Of a DNA stretch of 5,124 nucleotides, positions 1 through 5,124 are shown piece after piece. The notes beneath the pieces were generated by a model. That model worked only from the letters and a program-made list of their open reading frames with translations. It ran no database searches and was not told the origin of the DNA. Every line of letters starts with the position of its first letter. The stretch's first letter is position 1. Location: positions 1 to 5,124 of the forward strand of contig JAFSTZ010000198.1 of assembly GCA_017445525.1 (NCBI GenBank). The letters are read 5' to 3'. This DNA comes from Eubacterium sp. (GTDB taxonomy: Bacteria; Bacillota; Clostridia; Lachnospirales; Lachnospiraceae). Made by a program: the position numbers and the translations under genes.

Positions 1-227
1 ACCGTGGTACGATCCCACTCCCTGTCAGTGCCCTTCTCAACATGTACAAACTCTCTGATACCGCCGTACTCAAACTCGAGTGAATAATCATCTATCTTTT
101 TCCACCTGCCCATAACTGAACAGCACTCAAGTTTGCCATCCTCGTGAAGTATGAGAGGATGCGCATGCATGATCCCCTGCGGTATGGAAGGTCTCAACTC
201 TATCCTCTCGTACTTTCCGGGGATCAG
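1..227 (-). other. Start of a C-terminal arabinanase accessory domain (residues about 995-1069, incomplete)
   Basis: After the propeller, the chain reads GKYERIELRP (998-1007), then a segment ending in HAHPLILHEDGKL (1015-1027), GRWKKIDDYSLEFEYGG (1034-1050) and REFVHVEKG (1052-1060) before the window ends. Short strands of this kind resemble the small beta-barrel domain (GH43_C type) that follows the propeller in two-domain arabinanases such as Bacillus subtilis Arb43B. The rest of the domain, and anything beyond it, lies outside the window, so the assignment is tentative. Confidence 0.45.
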
Positions 228-3209
228 CGGATCCCTGGCTATACGGAACGTCTCCTTGGCATAAGGCAATGCCCCTGCTATCAGCCATCCATCCGGGGTC
301 ACATGAAGCCTCCTGGTCTGCAGCAAACCTTCTCCCGGATTGTCATCTATATACTGCAGTTTTCTGATATGAGACACCAGGAACAACTCACCCTCTGACA
401 TCTTGAGCACGGAGTTGTGCCCGGGCGCCATATACGTTGTTTCATTCAACCAGTGATAACCGGCGCTTATCATCAGTCCAACCGAGCAGTCCTTATCATC
501 TATATCTGTCATACTCCTGCCGTTGAAGTCCAGATAAGGTCCTGTCACGGTTCTCGATCTGCCTATACGGATATTGTAGTCACTTCTGAGGGATCCGTAG
601 GATACAAACAAATAATAATACTCTGTCTCCTCCAGGTATATGATATAAGGCCCCTCGATGGCTCCGTCGTTCCAGAGAGGCCGTCTGGCGATACATATCC
701 CCTGACGTCTTATACGCTCCTCCTCCGACAGATCGCCTATAGTCATCCCATCTCTGTAATCATCCATCAGCCTGAGACTTCCCACTCCCCTGCCGTCCTC
801 CCCGGCATCACGGGCAAGCCCCGTTTCAATGTCAAGCGGCAGCAGATGTATCCCACCCCAGAAAGAGCCATAGACCATATACATCTCACCGGTTTTGTGA
901 TCCGTTATGATGTTTGCATCTATACCGTTTACAGTCATCGTATCATCGGTCTTCAGTACCACTTTTCCGGGTATAAATGGTCCCTCCGGCTTATCCGACT
1001 CAGCTATAAAAATACATGACTGCTGCACTCCCCAGCTTGAGTTAGAGCAGTAAAGCCTGTATCTATCTTTAACCTTCACTATATCGGGTGCCCAGATGTC
1101 CTCGGAGTTTGTCCATGCCTTCGCCTCATCCGGTACGCCTTCTATGATGCGATCAAGACTCTTCCAGTGCTCCATATCATCAGAGACCCATCCGACATTG
1201 TGTGTGCAGTAAAGGTAATACATCCCCGTAGATTCATCCTCGTAGATTGCCGGATCATGCACGATATACTCCTCGGTCGTCTCTACCGTCTCATCTCCCA
1301 CAAATCCAGGCTCATCAAGATATGAAAGATACTGACGCTTTATCTCATCATCCGTTCTCGGTCCCTCATATATACAGAGTGCCGACATGTCACCTCTGTA
1401 TGAATCCTGATAACTGTCGCCTCCCAGACACACATCTACTGCAGGACCGTTGTCAACTATATCTCCGTGCATAGCCGCAAACTCGCCATTTATATACACT
1501 CTGCCGGTTCTGCTGTATATATCATAAACTATCGCAATATGTGTCCATCTGCCCAGAGGAAGCGCCGCCGTCATGGCATCCGTCCAGACAGCATTTATAC
1601 CATCGGGATGTATACGAAACATAGAGATATTGCCGCTGATCCTCGGCATAAATGAAGCAAACCCGTTTCTCATGCGGATATACAGAGCACTGATCCAGTT
1701 CTGTACCTCCATAGGTCTGAGCCACATAGTCACAGTAAAACTGCCGCCTGAGAAAACATCGGCAGGGAGCTTAACTATATTGGTCTCAACCGGACCGCCC
1801 TCAAATCTGAGTCCGCCATGACACCGTGAGATACCCTCGACATATCTCACTCCCTCACCTATCATCTCACCTGCATATCCTCCGTCGCCGGTCTCGAGGT
1901 TATCCATAAAATCATATATGTATTCTTTATCACTTTCCTTGATCCCACTGAGATGATCTATATATGTATCTATATCCAGAAGCCCGGAAAAATACTCTCC
2001 CGAAGCTCCGTCACAGCCCTCCTCTATCAGCTTGTCAACCTGCTCACGGTCTTCTACCTGCTGAGCTATGCACATAACATGCATGGTCTTTGCCATATGG
2101 AACATGGACTTAAGTATACCCCTTCCCTCATCACCGGATACATTCTCCTTTATATACTCCCCATCAAAAAGAAGCATGGAAACAGGGAGTCCGTCCAGAT
2201 ATCTGATACTCGAAAAATCCTTTCCGAAGCCCTCTATACCCAGCCTGAATCCGGCCTCGTGCAGACAGTCAATATTTTTGAGTAACTGTCCTACACTCCT
2301 GACAGCAAACATCCCCTCTTCTATAAAAATGATAAAGCTTTCCGCATCCAACCCTTTTTCATCTGTTATACGTTTCAATCTGACTGCGATATCCTCGTCC
2401 AGAAGAAGCTTTGACATAACCACTCCCATAGTTATCTGCCTCTCACATGCCGAGTTCATCCTGCTGTAATCATCGCAGGCAGCACGGAAATTATAAAGAT
2501 CTACTTCTTTTATTATTCCGCTTTTTTCCAAAACATTTTTATACTTGTCCCTGGTTCTGTACTCACCGTTTAAAGTACTCCATACAGGCGTTGCGATCGT
2601 ACATACAAGATGTGAATCCTGCAGATGTCTGACAGTATAATATCGTACAGAAAAAAGACCGTCCCTCAGTGCAGACTCGGCGGTCTTTTCCATCTCTCGT
2701 TCCTCTATGATCTTTTTCTCATAATTATGGAAAAATACAAATCTGTTTTTGCCCTCATACTTGGCATAGTACATCGCAGAATCACTGTATGAAAGGAGCA
2801 TATCAAGTCCCTTTGTAACATCTGCATTGTTCACTATACCGATGCTGGCTGATATGATCTCAAAACACCTGTCGGATGCTCCCACTTCATTTATACGGGC
2901 AAGAACACCCGACGCAAAAGAAACCAGACTCATCTCATCCTTCTCACCCGGGATGATAACGACAAACTCATCGCCGCCGAGTCTTATGGATATACCATCA
3001 TCAGGCGACAGCTCCTTCAGCATCTCACCGATACCTATGAGAACCTTATCTCCGGCTTTGTGACCATACAGATCATTGACTGTTTTAAAGTTGTCTATAT
3101 CTATAAATAACAACTGGACGGTCTTATTTTTAATCGAGATCACATCCCACATACCGTACATGCCCTGCCTGTTATACAAGCCGGTCAGATAGTCTCTCAT
3201 TTCTTCCAT
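1..3209 (-). CDS. GGDEF / degenerate EAL / LamG / GH43 arabinanase-like fusion protein (C-terminus off the window)
   Basis: One minus-strand frame runs from ATG at 3209 to the left edge with no stop: 1069 codons, C-terminus missing. The start is well supported: GGAGGG (3215-3220) lies five bases upstream and an in-frame TGA lies eight codons upstream. Domains by residue: GGDEF 1-160, EAL-like about 175-425, LamG about 463-632, GH43 propeller about 645-985, C-terminal domain from about 995. The GGDEF half should make c-di-GMP from two GTP. The GH43 half resembles endo-alpha-1,5-L-arabinanases and should cleave arabinan or arabino-oligosaccharides. No signal peptide or membrane segment is visible, since the GGDEF signature begins at residue 6, and about 17 cysteines also suggest a reducing cytosol. 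It is the last visible gene after a sugar ABC permease and a YesL protein, which suggests it acts on imported oligosaccharides. Domain identities are confident; exact substrate and any signalling output are inferred. Confidence 0.9.
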   Translation of the reverse strand, partial: MEEMRDYLTGLYNRQGMYGMWDVISIKNKTVQLLFIDIDNFKTVNDLYGHKAGDKVLIGIGEMLKELSPDDGISIRLGGDEFVVIIPGEKDEMSLVSFASGVLARINEVGASDRCFEIISASIGIVNNADVTKGLDMLLSYSDSAMYYAKYEGKNRFVFFHNYEKKIIEEREMEKTAESALRDGLFSVRYYTVRHLQDSHLVCTIATPVWSTLNGEYRTRDKYKNVLEKSGIIKEVDLYNFRAACDDYSRMNSACERQITMGVVMSKLLLDEDIAVRLKRITDEKGLDAESFIIFIEEGMFAVRSVGQLLKNIDCLHEAGFRLGIEGFGKDFSSIRYLDGLPVSMLLFDGEYIKENVSGDEGRGILKSMFHMAKTMHVMCIAQQVEDREQVDKLIEEGCDGASGEYFSGLLDIDTYIDHLSGIKESDKEYIYDFMDNLETGDGGYAGEMIGEGVRYVEGISRCHGGLRFEGGPVETNIVKLPADVFSGGSFTVTMWLRPMEVQNWISALYIRMRNGFASFMPRISGNISMFRIHPDGINAVWTDAMTAALPLGRWTHIAIVYDIYSRTGRVYINGEFAAMHGDIVDNGPAVDVCLGGDSYQDSYRGDMSALCIYEGPRTDDEIKRQYLSYLDEPGFVGDETVETTEEYIVHDPAIYEDESTGMYYLYCTHNVGWVSDDMEHWKSLDRIIEGVPDEAKAWTNSEDIWAPDIVKVKDRYRLYCSNSSWGVQQSCIFIAESDKPEGPFIPGKVVLKTDDTMTVNGIDANIITDHKTGEMYMVYGSFWGGIHLLPLDIETGLARDAGEDGRGVGSLRLMDDYRDGMTIGDLSEEERIRRQGICIARRPLWNDGAIEGPYIIYLEETEYYYLFVSYGSLRSDYNIRIGRSRTVTGPYLDFNGRSMTDIDDKDCSVGLMISAGYHWLNETTYMAPGHNSVLKMSEGELFLVSHIRKLQYIDDNPGEGLLQTRRLHVTPDGWLIAGALPYAKETFRIARDPLIPGKYERIELRPSIPQGIMHAHPLILHEDGKLECCSVMGRWKKIDDYSLEFEYGGIREFVHVEKGTDREWDRTT
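255..1277 (-). other. GH43 arabinanase-like five-bladed propeller (about residues 645-985 of the fusion)
   Basis: The expected GH43 landmarks occur in order. The general base is D652 in VHDPAIYED. Next come SDDMEHWKSL (676-685) and IWAPDIVKV (705-713). The pKa-modulating aspartate is D764 in NGIDANII, followed by MVYGSFWGGIHL (778-789). The general acid is E852 in GAIEGPYII, followed by YYYLFVSYGS (864-873), IGRSRTVTGPY (882-892) and APGHNSVL (928-935). H931 there corresponds to the histidine that helps hold the central metal in arabinanases. These motifs favour endo-alpha-1,5-L-arabinanase over xylosidase or arabinofuranosidase subfamilies. The D764 to E852 spacing of 88 residues is longer than I remember for characterised arabinanases, with a charged insertion at about 798-845. 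Activity is plausible but unproven. Confidence 0.88.
1314..1823 (-). other. LamG / concanavalin-like jelly-roll domain (about residues 463-632 of the fusion)
   Basis: The segment starts GGLRFEGG (465-472), then SGGSFTVTMWLRP (487-499), LGRWTHIAIVYD (552-563), GRVYINGE (569-576) and a closing strand near MSALCIYEGPRTDDEIKRQY (608-627). This is the pattern of LamG-like/Laminin_G_3 jelly-roll modules, which commonly sit beside GH43 catalytic domains in secreted enzymes and may bind carbohydrate. Here it is placed between a cytosolic signalling half and the GH43 propeller. It could present substrate or relay ligand occupancy. Its ligand cannot be read from the sequence. Confidence 0.8.
1935..2687 (-). 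other. Degenerate EAL-like domain (about residues 175-425 of the fusion)
   Basis: The fold is recognised from landmarks in order, but nearly every catalytic position has changed. The EALxRW motif reads IATPVW (205-210), losing the first glutamate. The usual DDFG is EGFG (326-329) within GIEGFGKDFSSIRYLDGLP, the LKID lysine is replaced in LLFD (346-349), AEGVE reads AQQVE (382-386), and QGY/F reads SGEYFS (403-408). The helix after the motif (GIIKEVDLYNFRAACDD, 231-247) and E297/E298 match the family. Known EAL phosphodiesterases need the EAL glutamate and the DD pair for metal binding, so hydrolysis of c-di-GMP is unlikely. A scaffold, ligand-binding or regulatory role is inferred. Confidence 0.7.
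2730..3209 (-). other. GGDEF diguanylate cyclase domain (residues 1-160 of the fusion)
   Basis: The domain opens with DYLTGLYNR (residues 6-14), the usual start of a GGDEF domain. Next come LLFIDIDNFKTVNDLYGH and then AGD (33-54), with metal ligand D37, guanine-binding N45 and D54 by comparison with PleD, and the active-site loop RLGGDEF (GGDEF at 78-82). The late signature SDSAMYYAKYEGKNR (142-156) is also present. All residues expected for catalysis are there, so an active cyclase is plausible. The positions where the inhibitory RxxD I-site would sit (69-72) read PDDG, so product inhibition through that site is not expected. There is no sensor domain N-terminal to it, so input must come from the C-terminal domains or from partners. 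Confidence 0.93.
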
Positions 3210-3331
3210 AATATCCCTCCGGTCGCCCTGTCATAAGACGACATTTACCTGCAAAAAAGTTATCTGTTCATAGCCCGGAGCACGGTATAAATCTGCTATT
3301 TCGTACACCGCATCTATCCACAGCAAAGGCG
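3210..3331 (-). other. Spacer between the YesL gene and the fusion gene
   Basis: This 122-base gap holds the ribosome binding site of the fusion gene and a T-run (TTTTTT, about 3253-3258, read on the minus strand) without a convincing GC stem in front of it, so I do not call a terminator. I see no strong -35/-10 pair and no match to the conserved core of c-di-GMP riboswitches. The gap is long enough for an independent promoter, but none can be supported by eye. Confidence 0.6.
3215..3220 (-). promoter_or_regulatory. Ribosome binding site of the fusion gene
   Basis: GGAGGG lies five bases before ATG 3209. With the in-frame TGA eight codons upstream, it fixes the start and shows that no longer N-terminus, and hence no N-terminal sensor or signal peptide, exists in this frame. 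Confidence 0.85.
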
Positions 3332-3994
3332 TCACTTCTCGTGCGCTACCATATCACCGTACAACGGATCATCTGTACCCACAGGCTCCTCGGTGATAAA
3401 CTTTGAAAACGCTTTATATATGAAAAATGACTGTATCCAGGCAACCAACGCAAACCCGAATATCAATGCAAAAAACATAGCCAGTGTAGTGCTGTAAACC
3501 AGATATCCGAAACCTATGGACAGCCCCATGATGATCAGAGTATATGGTGCCAGGCATCCGATGGAGATAAGTATGGAATTACGTATCTGCCTGGTGAGTT
3601 TATCTTCCATCTTTGCTATCAGCGGGAAGAGCCACTGTACAAACATGAACACTAAAAATGCTATGACAAGACTCATTATCTTCATCATGGTTCCCATGGT
3701 TTTGTCAGTTACCGCATCCCAGAATCTGTAATCCAAAAAAAGCACAGCTCCTATCACGAGTATTCCTACCCATGCGATAGTGCTTTGCTTAAAATTCTTC
3801 TTAAAAGCATTGAAAAATACCCTCGCTACATAGCCGTCCCCATAACGGATGGATCTGAGTGTAACGGTATACATAGCGGTAAATGATGCCCCTATCGTGA
3901 CTATAGGGATACAACAAAGTATAAACAGTACATTCAATACTATAATATCCGTAGCTTTATTTAAAAACTTTACTACTGCATTTGATTCGTTCAT
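3332..3994 (-). CDS. YesL/DUF624 family membrane protein
   Basis: This is a complete 220-residue protein, a typical length for the family. The N-terminal signature is clear: a conserved segment from LNVLFILCCIP to IVTIGASFTAMY (20-42) followed by TLRSIRYGDGY (45-55) and FFNAFKKNFKQS (60-71), as in Bacillus YesL. About five hydrophobic segments fit membrane helices: 15-40, 73-89, 104-126, 141-165 and 170-192. The tail is short, polar and acidic. DUF624 proteins occur in Firmicutes next to CUT1 sugar ABC transporters, often in rhamnogalacturonan, arabinan or xylan loci. Their molecular role is not established; an accessory part in transport is an inference from context. AAGGGAG (4002-4008) lies seven bases before the ATG. 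The gene follows the permease after 190 bases and precedes the fusion gene by 122 bases. Confidence 0.88.
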   Translation of the reverse strand: MNESNAVVKFLNKATDIIVLNVLFILCCIPIVTIGASFTAMYTVTLRSIRYGDGYVARVFFNAFKKNFKQSTIAWVGILVIGAVLFLDYRFWDAVTDKTMGTMMKIMSLVIAFLVFMFVQWLFPLIAKMEDKLTRQIRNSILISIGCLAPYTLIIMGLSIGFGYLVYSTTLAMFFALIFGFALVAWIQSFFIYKAFSKFITEEPVGTDDPLYGDMVAHEK

Positions 3995-4113
3995 ATCCGC
4001 TCTCCCTTATCTGATATGTACGGCCGGACACATCCATCATCCTGCCATATCTGTCATTGCTGCAAAACATGCCTTCGACATAAGCATTTCTTTTCTCGAT
4101 TTTGAGATACACC

Positions 4114-4145
4114 TTTCGGGGTATGATGATGATCACACCCCGAAA
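4114..4145 (-). repeat. Perfectly spaced intercistronic hairpin without T-tract
   Basis: The arms TTTCGGGGT and ACCCCGAAA are exact inverted complements, and the pairing continues inward for five more pairs (one of them G-U in the minus-strand RNA), giving a 14-bp stem closed by a four-base loop. No run of T follows on either strand, so it is not a standard intrinsic terminator. It lies in the 190-base gap (3995-4184) between the permease and YesL genes. A role in protecting the 3' end of the transporter message, or in partial termination so that downstream genes are expressed less, is inferred. The rest of the gap shows no convincing gene. Confidence 0.7.
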
Positions 4146-4184
4146 TATTAAGAAGGATTATTCAAAGAAACATCCGGCATATCT

Positions 4185-5078
4185 TTACTTGATTCCGCTT
4201 ATGGCGACTGATTCGACGATCACTCTCTGGAATGCGAAGAACAGCACCAGCGTCGGTAGCATCGCTATAACAGAAGCCGCCATGATGAGCGCGTAGTCAC
4301 TCTGTATAGCGTAATATGAGTTAAATGATCTGATGACAACCTGCAACGTCCACAGTTTCTCATCGCGAAGGAAGATAGTGGGTGCAAGATAATCATTCCA
4401 TATACCCATAAACCACAGCATGAGCTGAGTTCCGAGTGCCCCCTTCATAAGAGGCAAAAATATCCTCCAGTAGCATCCGAAGTATGAACAGCCGTCGAGC
4501 TTGGCTGCCTCCATCAGGTCACCCGGTATTCCATACAGATTCTGTCTCAAGAAGAATATCATGCTGACATTTCCAAAGCAACCAGGTATGATCAGAGGCA
4601 AAAGTGAGTTGGTCCACTTCAGCTTTGTAAACAGTACGAACTGCGGGATCATGACTACCGCAAACGGGATCATGATAGTTGCAAGCAGTGCCAAAAACAG
4701 AGCATTCTTTCCTCTGAACTTAAGCTTTGCAAAAGCAAATGCGGCAAGCGAGGATGTAAAACCTCCGATGAGAAGAACCGGTACCTCTACTATGATAGTA
4801 TTTATGATACCGCTGATAAACTCACCCTTGCCGAGCACCTCTCCGAACTTGCCGAGAAGTACGGGATCAGGTATGATAGAGAACTGTCCGGACAGTATCT
4901 GGTTCTTCGTCATAAATGAAGTCGCAACCATGTATATAAGCGGGAAGACCATGACGATACCGCCAAGTACCTGCAATATGGTTACAACAACGTTGACGCC
5001 CTTTTCCTTTTTGCTTAACTGCTCTTTATACTTTTTTTCTTTATTCTTACGTGGTCTGTCCAAGGCTATTTCTGACAT
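4185..5078 (-). CDS. Carbohydrate ABC transporter permease, MalG type (CUT1 family)
   Basis: This is a complete 297-residue inner permease subunit of a binding-protein-dependent sugar importer; it forms a heterodimer with a MalF-type partner in the membrane and couples to an MsmK/MalK-type ATPase. A basic cytosolic N-terminus (8-27) precedes about six membrane helices (near 30-52, 96-118, 126-150, 158-178, 212-232 and 262-284). The ATPase-contact EAA loop is intact: EAAKLDG (190-196) and then IFLPL (206-210). Other family marks are TSFMTKNQI (53-61), NTIIVEV (93-99), MIPQFVLF (143-150) and GIWNDYLAP (225-233). The ending VESVAISGIK (288-297) resembles the usual G-(A/S)-(V/I)-K terminus. The start is supported by AGGGGGTG seven bases upstream. 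Substrate cannot be read from the permease; the adjacent GH43 fusion suggests arabino-oligosaccharides. Neither the binding protein nor the ATPase is in the window. Confidence 0.95.
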   Translation of the reverse strand: MSEIALDRPRKNKEKKYKEQLSKKEKGVNVVVTILQVLGGIVMVFPLIYMVATSFMTKNQILSGQFSIIPDPVLLGKFGEVLGKGEFISGIINTIIVEVPVLLIGGFTSSLAAFAFAKLKFRGKNALFLALLATIMIPFAVVMIPQFVLFTKLKWTNSLLPLIIPGCFGNVSMIFFLRQNLYGIPGDLMEAAKLDGCSYFGCYWRIFLPLMKGALGTQLMLWFMGIWNDYLAPTIFLRDEKLWTLQVVIRSFNSYYAIQSDYALIMAASVIAMLPTLVLFFAFQRVIVESVAISGIK

Positions 5079-5085
5079 TCTCTAT

Positions 5086-5093
5086 CACCCCCT
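5086..5093 (-). promoter_or_regulatory. Ribosome binding site overlapping the upstream stop codon
   Basis: AGGGGGTG, a close match to the anti-Shine-Dalgarno complement, sits seven bases before ATG 5078, and its first bases belong to the TAG stop of the preceding reading frame (5092-5094). This arrangement fits translational coupling of two permease genes. Confidence 0.8.
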
Positions 5094-5124
5094 AATCCAT
5101 AGTCTTCACCCAACGTTTCTGCAT
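5092..5124 (-). CDS. C-terminal end of an upstream gene, probably the MalF-type partner permease
   Basis: Only ten codons and a TAG stop are visible, reading MQKRWVKTMD; the first visible methionine need not be the start. Many CUT1 MalF/UgpA-type permeases end in a basic-aromatic tail of this kind (RRWV, KRWV), and such a gene normally lies directly before the MalG-type gene. The stop is 13 bases from the next start. The identification rests mostly on context and a very short match; a different preceding gene remains possible. Confidence 0.5.
   Translation of the reverse strand: MQKRWVKTMD

Noticed and set aside
417..1019. A 200-codon open frame on the plus strand
   Set aside because: It lies wholly antisense to the GH43 domain, shows no recognisable family, has low-complexity residue use typical of an antisense shadow, and lacks a convincing ribosome binding site.
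1522..1725. A 67-codon minus-strand frame
   Set aside because: It overlaps the LamG part of the large fusion gene in another frame; the fusion frame shows clear domain motifs there.
1953..2469. Plus-strand open frames of 110 and 133 codons
   Set aside because: They are antisense to the EAL-like domain and resemble no protein family I know.
1..3209. Possibility that the fusion is two genes joined by a sequencing error
   Set aside because: The frame stays open through every domain joint with domain motifs on both sides, and no internal start with a good ribosome binding site was noticed near the EAL/LamG or LamG/GH43 joints. Read-level confirmation would still be decisive.
3210..3331. c-di-GMP riboswitch upstream of the GGDEF gene
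   Set aside because: The conserved GEMM core elements could not be found by eye, and the spacer is short for aptamer plus expression platform.
3995..4100. Two tiny minus-strand frames of 16 and 27 codons touching each other through ATGATG before the YesL gene
   Set aside because: No clear ribosome binding site precedes either, the second runs into the YesL start in another frame, and the lengths are expected by chance.
4094..4107. Small TCTC/GAGA dyad next to the main hairpin
   Set aside because: A four-base stem is too weak and too common to carry meaning.

Overview
All genes in this window lie on the minus strand. Gene content and codon habits (frequent ATA, AGA and AGG, moderate GC) fit a Gram-positive anaerobe of the Clostridia, most likely a plant-fibre-degrading Lachnospiraceae member such as a Butyrivibrio, Roseburia or Coprococcus relative. 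The family level is inference; the Firmicutes assignment rests mainly on the YesL/DUF624 gene beside a sugar ABC permease.

In transcription order (right to left): (1) 5092-5124, the last ten codons of an upstream gene, probably the MalF-type partner permease. (2) 4185-5078, a complete MalG-type sugar permease whose ribosome binding site overlaps the upstream stop codon. (3) 3995-4184, a 190-base spacer with a near-perfect 14-bp hairpin at 4114-4145 that lacks a T-tract. (4) 3332-3994, a YesL/DUF624 membrane protein. (5) 3210-3331, a 122-base spacer. (6) 1-3209, a very large reading frame entering the window's left edge without a stop: 1069 residues are visible and the C-terminus is missing. 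This last gene is the main content of the window. It is easily missed because it has no stop codon inside the window.

The large protein carries, in one uninterrupted frame, an intact GGDEF (diguanylate cyclase) domain, a degenerate EAL-like domain, a LamG/concanavalin-like jelly-roll, a GH43 arabinanase-type five-blade propeller with its catalytic acidic residues, and the start of a C-terminal domain like that of two-domain arabinanases. It has no signal peptide or membrane segment and many cysteines, so it should be cytosolic.

Together the genes look like an oligosaccharide uptake locus (CUT1 ABC importer plus YesL protein) followed by an intracellular arabinanase-like enzyme physically joined to a second-messenger enzyme. 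The working hypothesis is that imported arabino-oligosaccharides are cleaved or sensed by the GH43/LamG half and that this controls c-di-GMP synthesis by the GGDEF half. The domain assignments are read from the sequence; the signalling link is inference.
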